A DNA stretch of 64,000 nt. Source: Arthrobacter crystallopoietes (GTDB lineage Bacteria; Actinomycetota; Actinomycetes; Actinomycetales; Micrococcaceae). The DNA is taken from the NCBI RefSeq assembly GCF_017603825.1, contig NZ_CP072014.1, forward strand, positions 434,001 to 498,000, read 5' to 3'. Numbering within the stretch: position 1 is the first letter of the stretch; every line of letters starts with the position of its first letter. The notes under the pieces were generated by a model. That model worked only from the letters and a program-made list of their open reading frames with translations, had not been told where the DNA came from and made no database searches. Shown one piece after another: positions 26,377 through 34,456 of the stretch. The translations under genes were made by a program, and so were the position numbers.

Positions 26377-27063
26377 ATGTCGATCGGACGACGCCTTTCC
26401 CGCATCATCCGAGCCAAACGGTCGGCCGCCAGCCAGGAGCCCGAGAACCCCATCAGCTCCCTCGACGGCGCCCACCAGCATCAGCTTGACCTACTGGACC
26501 AGGCCCGCCGCAGCGTCGCGGACGTCGCTGCAAACCGCCGTCGCGTGGAGCTGCTGGCCGAGCAGGCCGCCGCTGAGGTGGCTTCGCTCAACCGCTTCGC
26601 CGAAGAAGCGGTGCAGGCAGGAAACGACGACGGCGCGCGGCAGGCGCTGCAGCGCAGCATCACCGTGGGCAAGTGGCTGGAAACCTTGACGGGACAGCGC
26701 CAGCAACTGGACGCCCAAGTGCGCGGGCTCGAACAGACTCTCATGCGGCTGGAGCACGGAATCGAGGATTCCAGATTGCGCTACCAGTCCCTCAAAGCAG
26801 ACCATAACGCGGCGCAGGCCGCCCTTGGGTTGCGCGAAACCCTGACCGCGTCCGGCCAGCAGGCCGCCGCCGCCAACGCCGCAGCGCGGGAAGCGGAGCA
26901 CGAGGCCCGACGGATGCAGGCACAGGCCGCGGCCTACGAAGAGCTGGCATGGTCCGACCCGAACTCGCCGCAGGTCCTGCAGGCCTTCGAGGAACTGGAG
27001 ACCAGGCTGGGCGCGGAAGAGGAACTCAGGCAGCTCAAGGAGCGCCGGAATCCCGGCCAATAG
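26377..27063 (+). CDS. PspA/IM30-like coiled-coil protein
   Basis: This 228-residue, almost wholly helical protein begins MSIGRRLSRIIRAK, an amphipathic N-terminus typical of PspA/IM30. The central part is rich in Ala, Gln, Glu and Arg with long heptads, such as NRRRVELLAEQAAAEVASL. PspA proteins bind stressed inner membranes. The start ATG 26377 has AAAGGA upstream; the same frame is open to 26014 but overlaps the previous gene. Similarity is by pattern, so divergence from true PspA is possible. Confidence 0.75.
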   Translation: MSIGRRLSRIIRAKRSAASQEPENPISSLDGAHQHQLDLLDQARRSVADVAANRRRVELLAEQAAAEVASLNRFAEEAVQAGNDDGARQALQRSITVGKWLETLTGQRQQLDAQVRGLEQTLMRLEHGIEDSRLRYQSLKADHNAAQAALGLRETLTASGQQAAAANAAAREAEHEARRMQAQAAAYEELAWSDPNSPQVLQAFEELETRLGAEEELRQLKERRNPGQ

Positions 27064-27070
27064 CATTCTT

Positions 27071-27084
27071 GATTGTTGACAATC
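27071..27084. promoter_or_regulatory. Candidate GntR operator 1
   Basis: GATTGTTGACAATC has perfect GATTGT/ACAATC arms around a TG centre. An identical 14-mer lies at 31063-31076 in front of the divergent DUF3830/isomerase genes. This copy is 79 bp before the GntR start, consistent with autoregulation. Confidence 0.65.
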
Positions 27085-27132
27085 CACATTCGCCAAGCCC
27101 AACGACCTAGAATGGTCGTGATGACAGTAGCG

Positions 27133-27146
27133 AATGGTCAACAATC
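27133..27146. promoter_or_regulatory. Candidate GntR operator 2
   Basis: AATGGTCAACAATC matches the reverse complement of the 27071 site at 12 of 14 positions. It sits directly before the GGAGGG ribosome site of the GntR gene. Confidence 0.45.
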
Positions 27147-27163
27147 GACGGAGGGCTTCCAAC

Positions 27164-28012
27164 ATGCCTGGACTTGACGATCTGGCGGCGTTGGAGGAGC
27201 GTCCCACCGCTGTGCTGATCGCCAACCGGCTGCGGAACCGCATCATCAACGGCTCTTTTGAGCTGGGCGAGCAAGTCACCGAGGCTGCCATCGCCGCAAA
27301 GCTCAAGGTGTCCCGCGGGCCAGTGCGGGAAGCACTCCAGCGTTTGAGCCAGGAGGGCCTGCTAGTGGGCCACCGGAACCGCGGAGTCTTCGTCCTGGAG
27401 CTCACGCCTAAGGACGTCCATGAGATCTACGTTGCCCGGCGGGCTGTGGAAACGGCGGCCGCCGCCGAAATAATCGCAGCCGGTGACAAAACCATCAAGC
27501 AGACCGCACGAAAGCTGACCACCCTGGTTAGGAAGCTACCGGATGCCGTAGCGGCCCGGGACTGGACCAAGGTCGCCGAACTCGACTTGAAGTTCCACGA
27601 AACACTCGTGGCGGCCTCGGGTAATTCGCGTCTCTCACGCATGTTCATCACCCTAGCGGCAGAATCCCGGATCTGCATGGTCCACGTAAAGATCTCCTAC
27701 CGCCGGATCGACATGCTGGTCGAAGAGCACCAGCAGATGATCGACCTGCTCGTCGCCAAGGACGCCGAGGGCTTGCATGCCGCCATCGTGGACCACATGG
27801 AAACAGCGACGGTGGACCTCACCGAGTCCATGGAGGAAATGCTGCGGCTGCAGGAAGCAGACATAACGGCTCCCGACGCCGAAGCCGAAGCGCCTTCGCC
27901 TGACGGGCAGACACCTAGTCGCGATGCGGAGACACCGGCCGGAGCGGCGGCCAAGCCGACCGCCGTGTCCAAGCGCGACGCCGCAGCAGTCCCGGCGCCG
28001 GCCAGCGCCTAA
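27164..28012 (+). CDS. GntR family regulator (FadR/FCD subfamily)
   Basis: This is a regulator of about 282 residues. The winged helix (about 10-75) includes LRNRIINGSFELGEQVTEAA and the recognition part KVSRGPVREALQRLSQEGLL. The C-terminal FCD all-helical effector domain (about 85-225) has the metal/ligand His-Asp pattern (DLKFHETLV). A disordered Pro/Ala/Glu-rich tail of about 50 residues follows, which is unusual. ATG 27164 is preferred because GGAGGG lies 8 bases upstream. Shared sites link it to the amidase/isomerase cluster downstream. Confidence 0.9.
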   Translation: MPGLDDLAALEERPTAVLIANRLRNRIINGSFELGEQVTEAAIAAKLKVSRGPVREALQRLSQEGLLVGHRNRGVFVLELTPKDVHEIYVARRAVETAAAAEIIAAGDKTIKQTARKLTTLVRKLPDAVAARDWTKVAELDLKFHETLVAASGNSRLSRMFITLAAESRICMVHVKISYRRIDMLVEEHQQMIDLLVAKDAEGLHAAIVDHMETATVDLTESMEEMLRLQEADITAPDAEAEAPSPDGQTPSRDAETPAGAAAKPTAVSKRDAAAVPAPASA

Positions 28013-28044
28013 AAATCCGCCGGCTGAACGCTCCGCCGCCGAAA

Positions 28045-29481
28045 CTACTCCCGCCGCTCCCCTGTCGCAAGTGCCGGCGGCCGCCCGAATTCCCCGCGTG
28101 CCTGCTCATACGCCGCCGCAGCCCGAAGCACCAGCGCGTCGGCGTGCCGCGGGCCCACAATCTGCAGTCCCACCGGCAGCCCCGAGGCTGTCAAACCGCA
28201 CGGCACGCTGATGGCTGGCTGCTGGGTCATGTTGAACGGGTACGTGAACGGGGACCACTGGGCCCAACGCTTCAGGCCGGATCCCGGCGGAACTTCACAG
28301 CCGACGTCGAACGCCGGAATCGGCATGGTGGGGGTGACCAGCAGGTCATACTGCTCGTGGAAAGCGCCGAGCCGCAGGCCCAGATTCGCCCGGACAGCGT
28401 TGGCGTCGAGGTACTGGTCCACGGTCACCGCGTGGCCCTGCCGGCAGACCTCCAGCAGCCCCGGGTCCAGCTCGCCCCAGCGTGCCTCGTCGTAGGCACG
28501 GATGACCTTGCCGGCCCCGGCAAACCACAACGCATGGTACTCATTGATCGGATCCTGGATGCCCGGATCCGCTGTCTCGACCTCCGCACCAAGCGTGGCA
28601 AGCAGGTCCACGGCCCGGGCCACCAACCGCTCTACCTCCGGATCGACTGTGGCGAAACCCAGGTCCGGGCTGAAGCCCATCCGCAGCCCCTTGATGCCGT
28701 CGTACAGCCCCTCAGTGAAGGACTGCCGCGGCGGTGCCAGCGCGGACCAGTCCCGCGAATCGGAGGCGGCCAGCACATCCAGCAGCAAAGCGTTGTCCTG
28801 AACCGTCCTCGTCATCGGTCCGGCGTGCGCCAGCGTGCCATACGGCGTCGGCGGGTACAGCGGAATGGTGCCGTAGGTCGGCTTCATACCCACAATCCCC
28901 GAGAACGACGCGGGAATCCGCACCGAGCCGCCGCCGTCGGTCCCCACGGACAGTGCGCCCATGCCCAGCGCGACGGCGGTTGCCGAACCACCGGACGAAC
29001 CGCCGCAGGTTTTGGACGCATCCCACGGGTTGCCGGTAATGCCCGTCAGCGGGTTGTCCGTCACGCCCTTCCAGCCGAACTCCGGCGTGGTGGTCTTGCC
29101 GACGAACACCGCACCGGCCGCGCGCATCGCGGCGACCGCGGGAGCGTCCTCGTTCCATTCCTGGTCCGGATTGATCAGCTTGGAACCGCGCAGCGTCGGC
29201 CAGCCCTTGGTTAGCAGCAGGTCCTTAATCGAGGTGGGCACGCCATCCAGCGGCCCGGCCGGCTTACCCGCAGCCCAGCGCTGTTCTGATTCCCGTGCCG
29301 CGGCCAGCGCCTCATCCTCCGCGACCAGGCAGAACGCATTGAATTCGGCGTTGTGCGCTTTGATGCGCGCCAGGCTCGCCGCGGTGGCCTCGACCGGCGA
29401 AATTTCCCTGGCCTTGTACCCCTGAAGCAGTTCTACGGCGGAGAAGTCGGCGAGCGCCGTCGTCGTTGTTTCGGTGGTCAT
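28045..29481 (-). CDS. Amidase signature enzyme
   Basis: This 478-residue hydrolase has the Ser-cisSer-Lys triad of the amidase signature family: Lys in TSIKDLLL (about 84), cis-Ser and Gly-rich loop in KTCGGSSGGSATAVALG (about 155-175) and the nucleophilic Ser in GTDGGGSVRIPAS (about 180-190). It cleaves a C-N amide bond of an unknown substrate. It is the last gene of a minus-strand run with two maleate-isomerase-like genes (5-bp gap). One reading is an amide of a dicarboxylic acid being hydrolysed and then isomerised. Confidence 0.9.
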   Translation of the reverse strand: MTTETTTTALADFSAVELLQGYKAREISPVEATAASLARIKAHNAEFNAFCLVAEDEALAAARESEQRWAAGKPAGPLDGVPTSIKDLLLTKGWPTLRGSKLINPDQEWNEDAPAVAAMRAAGAVFVGKTTTPEFGWKGVTDNPLTGITGNPWDASKTCGGSSGGSATAVALGMGALSVGTDGGGSVRIPASFSGIVGMKPTYGTIPLYPPTPYGTLAHAGPMTRTVQDNALLLDVLAASDSRDWSALAPPRQSFTEGLYDGIKGLRMGFSPDLGFATVDPEVERLVARAVDLLATLGAEVETADPGIQDPINEYHALWFAGAGKVIRAYDEARWGELDPGLLEVCRQGHAVTVDQYLDANAVRANLGLRLGAFHEQYDLLVTPTMPIPAFDVGCEVPPGSGLKRWAQWSPFTYPFNMTQQPAISVPCGLTASGLPVGLQIVGPRHADALVLRAAAAYEQARGEFGRPPALATGERRE

Positions 29482-29486
29482 GGTGG

Positions 29487-30239
29487 TCAGCTTCCTGCCG
29501 GAATTCGGATGGCTTCGGTGGAGCGGAACAGGCTGCCCAGGCCGCTGAAGTTCCGCAGCAGGCCGGCGATGCGCAGCCCCTCCCAGACGGTGACCTGGTT
29601 GGCCGTGAGTACGGGCTTGCCGACGGCGTCCTCAAGTTCGTCGAGCCAGGCGAGCGAGTGCATGGCGGTATCCGGGATCAGCACTGCCTCCGCTTCGGGG
29701 CGGTCCGCGGCCGCGGCCATGCGGGCAATCTCATCCAAGCCCATCAGGCCCACCTCTCCCGCCGTCGCTATCCCGCTGCTGCCCAGATGAACTACGTCGA
29801 TGCTTGCATCCGCGAGGAAACGCCGAAAGTGCCGGGCCAGATCTTCGGGGTAGCTGGCGGCAATGGCTACGGTGGACAACCCGAGGTGCTTGACCGCGTG
29901 CGCGAAGGCCAACGAGGTTGAGGATGCCGGCAGGTCCAGGTCTTCGCCGATCCGGCGGGCCTGCTCCTGCGCGCCCTCCCAGCCGTACACGAAGGAGCCC
30001 GAGGTGCAGGCCCACATCACCGCATCGGGTTGGTAGGCGGCGACCCGGCGAGCGCCGTCGAGTAGGTTTGCCGTACTGCCCACGTTCACGAGGGTGTCCA
30101 CCGTATGGAGCACGTCTCCCCCGGCCGTCGTGACCACCGGCAGCCGAAGCTGGCCGTCAAGGCGTTGTTCCAGCCGAGGGAAGTCGTCCTCGGCTCCGAC
30201 TCCGGGGTAGAGCAATCCGATGGTGGGCACTCGGGTCAT
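29487..30239 (-). CDS. Maleate isomerase/arylmalonate decarboxylase-like protein, one Cys
   Basis: This protein of about 250 residues belongs to the Asp/Glu racemase superfamily, maleate cis-trans isomerase (MMI) branch. The N-terminal start TIGLLYPGVGAEDDFPRLE and the first-lobe motif WACTSGSFVYGWEG (Cys about 80) are clear. At the second-lobe position, where its neighbour has ACTNLPT, this protein reads IPDTAMHS with Asp in place of Cys. Enzymes with both Cys isomerise or racemise; loss of one suggests other chemistry or a regulatory copy. The ATG at 30239 is my choice; 30260 is an in-frame alternative. Confidence 0.82.
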   Translation of the reverse strand: MTRVPTIGLLYPGVGAEDDFPRLEQRLDGQLRLPVVTTAGGDVLHTVDTLVNVGSTANLLDGARRVAAYQPDAVMWACTSGSFVYGWEGAQEQARRIGEDLDLPASSTSLAFAHAVKHLGLSTVAIAASYPEDLARHFRRFLADASIDVVHLGSSGIATAGEVGLMGLDEIARMAAAADRPEAEAVLIPDTAMHSLAWLDELEDAVGKPVLTANQVTVWEGLRIAGLLRNFSGLGSLFRSTEAIRIPAGS

Positions 30240-30268
30240 GTCTGCACCTGCTTTCTTCATTCGGCGTT

Positions 30269-31033
30269 CTATCGTTGCGTCGGGTGGACGCTCAGGAGTC
30301 GCTGGCCCGGCCCCACCGGTGCCAGGCCCAGATGGTGGAGGGCGGCCCACATGACCGCCTGGTTGGCGGTAATAATGGGCTTGCCGAGCAGGCGCTCCAG
30401 CGGTTCGATCAAGTGGTAGGTCGGCAGATTGGTGCAGGCCACCACGATCGCCTCGGCATCCGGCCGGTCGGCGGAAACAATCAGTTCGGCGGTGTAGGAG
30501 TAGGGCACCTTCCAGATCTCGCCCGACAGCCCGAGCATCGAGACGTGCCGGACGTCCAACCCGTCCTCATTCAGGAACTTCACGAAACGTTCGGTGACGG
30601 GTGCGGTGTAGGGCGTGGCGACGGCGATGCTGTGCAGATCGAGTGCCGCCAGGGCCTTGAGGATGGCGCCGGAAACGGTGAGGACATTAGGCACGCCGTA
30701 GCCCTGCACCGCGGAGACGAATTCCCGTTCACCTTGGATACCGTGAATAAAACTGCCGGACGTGCAGGCGTAGATATAACAATCCGGTGAAACAGCGCTG
30801 ATCCGCCAGGCCGTATCGGCAACGATGTCCGGTCGGCTCACAAGCTCGGCCTGTTCGACGCCGACCAGGACAGGCTCGAAGGGCGAGCGGGCGAAATAGA
30901 GGTCCGCGCGGCCTTCAGCCCAGCGCGCCATTTCGTGATCCAACGCCATGTCATAAGGGGCGACTACGCCGATTTTGTTCAGCACCAGCGGGCCCGCCGG
31001 GACCATACTTGCATAGCTTGCAAGTGAAGTCAT
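30269..31033 (-). CDS. Maleate isomerase-like protein (Asp/Glu racemase superfamily), two Cys
   Basis: This 254-residue protein keeps both catalytic cysteines, in YACTSGSFIHG (about 88) and VVACTNLPTYHL (about 205). These positions support cis-trans isomerisation of maleate-type diacids or a racemase reaction. It is first in the minus-strand operon with the one-Cys paralogue and the amidase. The operator candidate at 31063 lies 30 bp before its start. The substrate is not determined. Confidence 0.85.
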   Translation of the reverse strand: MTSLASYASMVPAGPLVLNKIGVVAPYDMALDHEMARWAEGRADLYFARSPFEPVLVGVEQAELVSRPDIVADTAWRISAVSPDCYIYACTSGSFIHGIQGEREFVSAVQGYGVPNVLTVSGAILKALAALDLHSIAVATPYTAPVTERFVKFLNEDGLDVRHVSMLGLSGEIWKVPYSYTAELIVSADRPDAEAIVVACTNLPTYHLIEPLERLLGKPIITANQAVMWAALHHLGLAPVGPGQRLLSVHPTQR

Positions 31034-31062
31034 TTCCCCTCCTCACACGTACCGCAATGGTT

Positions 31063-31076
31063 GATTGTTGACAATC
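31063..31076. promoter_or_regulatory. Candidate GntR operator 3 in divergent promoter
   Basis: This is an exact copy of the 14-mer at 27071. The TTGACA inside it can serve as a -35 for the DUF3830 gene, with TACCCT about 19 bases on. A bound GntR protein would control both divergent units. Confidence 0.65.
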
Positions 31077-31191
31077 GTAGGGCATGATCGGTTACCCTCG
31101 CATTAAGAATCGAAGGAAATTTTTTGTGTATTTTTCCTGCCGCCGTTATCGAGCTGTTATGGCTGGCAGGAACGCGAACAAGGAGGATCAG

Positions 31192-31701
31192 GTGGCCCGG
31201 TTTATCAAGGTTTCGCTGGAGCAGCGGCAGGTCTCCTGCATTGCCAGACTGCTCGACGACGAGGCCCCGAGGACGGCAGTGGCGGTCTGGGATGCGCTGC
31301 CACAATCCGGCCAGGTCTTCCACGGCAAGTACGCACGCAACGAGATCTACAACCTGCTGCCGGCGTTCGCGCCGCAGGAGCCTGGACCGGAAAACACCAC
31401 CATCACCCCGATCCCCGGCGACCTGTGCTACTTCACCTTCAACGCGGACATCCTCCATACCCCGGCCTACGGCTACAACGCCGGCGACCGGGTCCAGACG
31501 CCTGAAGCCATCATCGATTTGGCGTTGTTCTACGGCCGCAACAACCTGCTGATCAACGGGGACCAGGGCTGGGTACCGGGAAACGTCTTCGGGACGGTAG
31601 TCGAAGGACTCGAAGAAATGGCTGCCGCCTGCCAGAGCATCTGGATGGATGGAGCGCGCGGAGAGACGCTTACCTTTTCGCGCCACGAGCCCACCGGCTG
31701 A
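31192..31701 (+). CDS. DUF3830 family protein (cyclophilin-like fold)
   Basis: This 169-residue protein begins at GTG 31192 after a strong AAGGAGG site. The sequence VARFIKVSLEQRQVSCIARL, WDALPQSGQVFHGKYARNEI and IPGDLCYFTFN is the DUF3830 pattern, a cyclophilin-like beta-barrel. Members accompany hydantoinase, amidase and racemase genes, but a defined activity is not established to my knowledge. It is divergent from the isomerase gene across the shared operator, so it likely belongs to the same pathway. Confidence 0.8.
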   Translation: MARFIKVSLEQRQVSCIARLLDDEAPRTAVAVWDALPQSGQVFHGKYARNEIYNLLPAFAPQEPGPENTTITPIPGDLCYFTFNADILHTPAYGYNAGDRVQTPEAIIDLALFYGRNNLLINGDQGWVPGNVFGTVVEGLEEMAAACQSIWMDGARGETLTFSRHEPTG

Positions 31702-32054
31702 GGCTTGAACGGTCCCCCCAACCTGCGGGAGTGCCCTGCCCTGCGCCGACCGGCCTAACTGCTGAAGTAAATACCCAATTTCGGGGTTGTCGGCAAGTTA
31801 TCGCAGGCCTACTGTTACAGACACACCGCAGAAGCACGGTGCAGGGGCAAGCTCTTGGGGAGGGCTTCACCAGTTGAAGCAAACTGGAACTGTACGATTA
31901 CAAACCGGTCCGAGTGATGCCGCGATCGGTCTTCGCACAACATGAAACGGCACGCGAGGATGCGTGGCCGGGGGCTTGTGCCGTTTTCAGGGAAACGAGG
32001 CGAACGCTCGTGCGATTCGCTGTGCCCGGCAAAACCAGGAAGTAAAAAGTCATC
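31702..32054. other. 353-bp non-coding stretch with hairpin
   Basis: No gene is supported here. At 31943-31953 and 31978-31989, TGAAACGGCAC and GTGCCGTTTTCA form an 11-bp stem with one bulged T and a 24-nt loop, 66 bases before the next start. It may be a terminator of the DUF3830 unit or part of the leader of the secreted protein. Confidence 0.4.
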
Positions 32055-32594
32055 ATGAAAAAGTCATCAATAACGTGGCGCCTGTTTACCTTAATCACAG
32101 GTACGTTGCTTGGACTCCTTGCAGGACTGGGAATTGCAGCACCAGCCAGCGCAGATAGCGGATCCGCCACTTTAGCGGACCATCCTCAAAGGGACAACGA
32201 CGGCCGCTGGCGCGACGGAGACGATAACCGCCGCGACCACGACGACCGGAGAGACAACCGCCGCGACCACGACGATCGGAGAGACAACCACCGCGATCGC
32301 GGCGACAACGACGACGCTGTGCTGGAAATTGAGAGAGATGGTAGACGAGCCGTCGAAGTCAGCGGCGAAGGATATGAAGACGACCAGCGGGTGACCGTTT
32401 ACCTTGTCCGCAACGGGCATGTCGTGGAGCGGGAGCGCGTATGGCTGGACGACGATGAGGAAGACTTTACTGTCGAGTTCCGCGATCTGCGTTGCGGCCG
32501 CTATGTGGCCTTCACTCACAGCGAGGAAGAAGGCTGGGTACGTAGCGATGACTCGGTCCGCATTTGTAACCGTGATCACGACCGCAAGCACTAA
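32055..32594 (+). CDS. Secreted Asp/Arg-rich repeat protein
   Basis: This 179-residue protein starts MKKSSITWRLFTLITG with a clear signal peptide cleaved near APASA (about 34). Residues 45-90 are a low-complexity tract built of the decapeptide NRRDHDDRRD, repeated twice and decaying. A small beta-rich domain with two Cys (RDLRCGRYVAF and RICNRDH) follows at about 95-179. Strong alternation of Asp and Arg suggests a polyampholytic, possibly metal- or surface-binding part. I recognise no family. AGGAAG lies upstream. Confidence 0.75.
   Translation: MKKSSITWRLFTLITGTLLGLLAGLGIAAPASADSGSATLADHPQRDNDGRWRDGDDNRRDHDDRRDNRRDHDDRRDNHRDRGDNDDAVLEIERDGRRAVEVSGEGYEDDQRVTVYLVRNGHVVERERVWLDDDEEDFTVEFRDLRCGRYVAFTHSEEEGWVRSDDSVRICNRDHDRKH
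32226..32306 (+). repeat. 30-bp tandem coding repeat
   Basis: AACCGCCGCGACCACGACGA plus ten more bases repeats at 32226-32255 and 32256-32285 with one substitution, then a degenerate third copy. It encodes the Asp/Arg decapeptide repeat. Confidence 0.85.
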
Positions 32595-32687
32595 TTAGGA
32601 TCAATAAGAAGCACGGCGTCCGGTTCCAGGGGACTGGGCGCCGTCCCTGTCCCCCCTCGTTGCACTCCGCTAGCCATTGACATAACC

Positions 32688-32721
32688 GGACCCCGGCAGC
32701 TGGGGCGAGCCGCCGGGGTCC
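32688..32721. terminator. Terminator between secreted protein and RNase Z genes
   Basis: A perfect 10-bp stem GGACCCCGGC / GCCGGGGTCC with a 14-nt loop lies between convergent genes. Confidence 0.6.
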
Positions 32722-32787
32722 AGGGCCTTTGACCGTATGGGGTCTCTGACCACTATTACTTTCGTATACGAGACTTGGAAAAACCTC

Positions 32788-33681
32788 CTAAGCAGATTGG
32801 CGCCGTCGCTTGGGGAATCCAATCCGGTCAAAATCGTTCGCCGCTTGGACAACTGTTCCACCTGCCTGCGCACGCGCCTGTTCTTCGAGCGGTCCAACGT
32901 CTACGTAACGCGACGAGAAGTGGGTCAGCACCAGCAGTCCAACCCCGCCGGCGGCCGCCAAGGCACCTGCTTGCCCAGCCGTGAGGTGTCGGTACTGGGC
33001 GGCCAGTTCGGCCTCATCATCGTCAAAAGTGGACTCAGCCACCAGCATGTCGGCGCCATCCGCCAGTTCCTCGGCACCTGCACAAGGAGCCGTATCCATC
33101 ACGAATGCGAAGCGCTGGCCAGGCCGCGGAACGCTCACATCCTCCAAGTTCACGCCGCCCAGCTTCCCTTCGCGCTGCAGGCGGCCGACGTCGGGCCCTG
33201 AAATCCCGGAGGTCGCAAGCTTCTCCGGCAAGAGTGTGCGGCCATCAAGTTCGACGAGCCGGTAGCCGTAGGTTTCGATGCGGTGATGCAAAGGCCGCAC
33301 CTCCAGTCCCGGCGCGATCGGCCCAGCCTCCGCGTGCGGATGCAGCCGCAGATCGATGCCGGGGGACGAAACGGACACCAGCGCTTTGACAACTTCCTCA
33401 CCTGAGGCCGGATAGTGCAGATCCACCGGATGGGCGACGCCGTCCAGCGCCATGCGCGACAGCACGCCGGGCAGGCCATAGCAGTGGTCTCCGTGGACGT
33501 GGGTAAGGCAGATGCGCGTGATCTGCCCCGCGGATACGCCGGCATAGATCATCTGCCGCTGCGTGCCCTCCCCCGGATCGAACAGCAGTCCCTCGCCGTC
33601 CCAGCGCAGCAGGTACCCGTTGTGGTTGCGGGTCCGCGTGGGAACCTGCGAGCCAGTGCCGAAGACAACGAATTCACGCAT
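32788..33681 (-). CDS. rnz: Ribonuclease Z
   Basis: This is a 297-residue metallo-beta-lactamase-fold endonuclease that trims tRNA 3' ends. The zinc motif THVHGDHCYGLPG (about 60) is the RNase Z form of HxHxDH. Later ligands occur in FVMDTAP (about 195) and LVLTHFSSRY (about 257). The substrate-related GTGSQVP N-terminus is intact. Length is typical of the short bacterial form. It is divergent or unlinked to neighbours in function. Confidence 0.93.
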   Translation of the reverse strand: MREFVVFGTGSQVPTRTRNHNGYLLRWDGEGLLFDPGEGTQRQMIYAGVSAGQITRICLTHVHGDHCYGLPGVLSRMALDGVAHPVDLHYPASGEEVVKALVSVSSPGIDLRLHPHAEAGPIAPGLEVRPLHHRIETYGYRLVELDGRTLLPEKLATSGISGPDVGRLQREGKLGGVNLEDVSVPRPGQRFAFVMDTAPCAGAEELADGADMLVAESTFDDDEAELAAQYRHLTAGQAGALAAAGGVGLLVLTHFSSRYVDVGPLEEQARAQAGGTVVQAANDFDRIGFPKRRRQSA

Positions 33682-33719
33682 GGAACAGAGTGTGCCACTT
33701 ATCCGTGGCCTGCTGGCAG

Positions 33720-34187
33720 CTACTGCGCGAGACGGTTGCGGACGATCTCGCTGACGGCCTTGCCGTCGAAGCGGCCAGCGACCTTGGCGGTGACCGGCTT
33801 CATGACCACACCCATCTGTCGCATCGAGAGCTCGGCGCCGTCGGCCTTGAGCCCGGCTATTACCCCGTCCACGATGGCCTCCACGTCCGTTGCCGTGAGC
33901 GGCTCCGGCAGGTAGGCCTCGATAATCTCCGCTTCGGCAATCTCGGCGGCAGCGCGGCCGTCTTCTCCCGCCTCGGTGTAGGTGTTGGCGGTGTCGCGTC
34001 GCTTGGCTGCTTCCTTCTGCAGGAGGGCAGTCACCTGGGCATCGTCCAGTTCCATCGGCGTCTTGCCTGACTTCTCACGCGTGGCAATTTCTCCCAGGAC
34101 GTTGCGCACGGTGGTCAAGGCAACCTTGTTGCCTGCCTTCATATGTACGACGACGTCGGCCTTGAGCTGTTCTTTGAGCGTGGTCAT
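33720..34187 (-). CDS. GatB/YqeY domain protein
   Basis: This 155-residue protein is a YqeY-type helical domain, related to the tail of GatB/GatE amidotransferases. It shows MTTLKEQLKADVVVHMKAGN, LTTVRNVLGEIATRE and the C-terminal GRFDGKAVSEIVRNRL (the tRNA-binding-like Gly-Lys part). It starts at ATG 34187 by fit to the family. It is upstream of rnz on the same strand with 38 bp between. Its biochemical role remains undefined in general. Confidence 0.88.
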   Translation of the reverse strand: MTTLKEQLKADVVVHMKAGNKVALTTVRNVLGEIATREKSGKTPMELDDAQVTALLQKEAAKRRDTANTYTEAGEDGRAAAEIAEAEIIEAYLPEPLTATDVEAIVDGVIAGLKADGAELSMRQMGVVMKPVTAKVAGRFDGKAVSEIVRNRLAQ

Positions 34188-34312
34188 AGTGTTCCTCGTT
34201 CCGATAGCCGAATATGCCTGCCTCCACAATATGTCTTACGCATGCTCAAGATTTGCGGGCTGCCAGCGGTAGTGCCGCTGTCTGCGCCCAGTGCACAAAG
34301 TCCTGGTGCGCG

Positions 34313-34352
34313 AAGAAGCCCCGGCCAATGAACTGCGGCCGGGGCTTCTTCT
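34313..34352 (-). terminator. Perfect 15-bp terminator hairpin
   Basis: GAAGAAGCCCCGGCC / GGCCGGGGCTTCTTC with a 10-nt loop lies 20 bases after the stop of the small membrane peptide gene. In the minus direction the stem ends with TTCTTC then CG. Confidence 0.75.
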
Positions 34353-34372
34353 AACTACTCGGAGGAGATGTC

Positions 34373-34456
34373 CTAAACCGCCGAAACGATCCAGATGATC
34401 AAGGCAATGGCTGCCAGGACGCCTACGATGGTCCAAATAAGACTGCTTCCACGCAT
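34373..34456 (-). CDS. 27-residue hydrophobic membrane peptide
   Basis: The ORF reads MRGSSLIWTIVGVLAAIALI and continues IWIVSAV, a single transmembrane helix with a short basic N-terminus. GGAGGAAG is centred 6-10 bases before the ATG and a perfect terminator hairpin follows, so it is very likely translated. Small peptides of this type are frequent in Arthrobacter-like genomes, but I know of no established function. It could be membrane-stress related or a structural subunit. Confidence 0.7.
   Translation of the reverse strand: MRGSSLIWTIVGVLAAIALIIWIVSAV

Noticed and set aside
31943-31989. Known riboswitch class
   Set aside because: I compared it loosely with c-di-AMP-type leader patterns and found no convincing consensus, so it is only reported as a hairpin.
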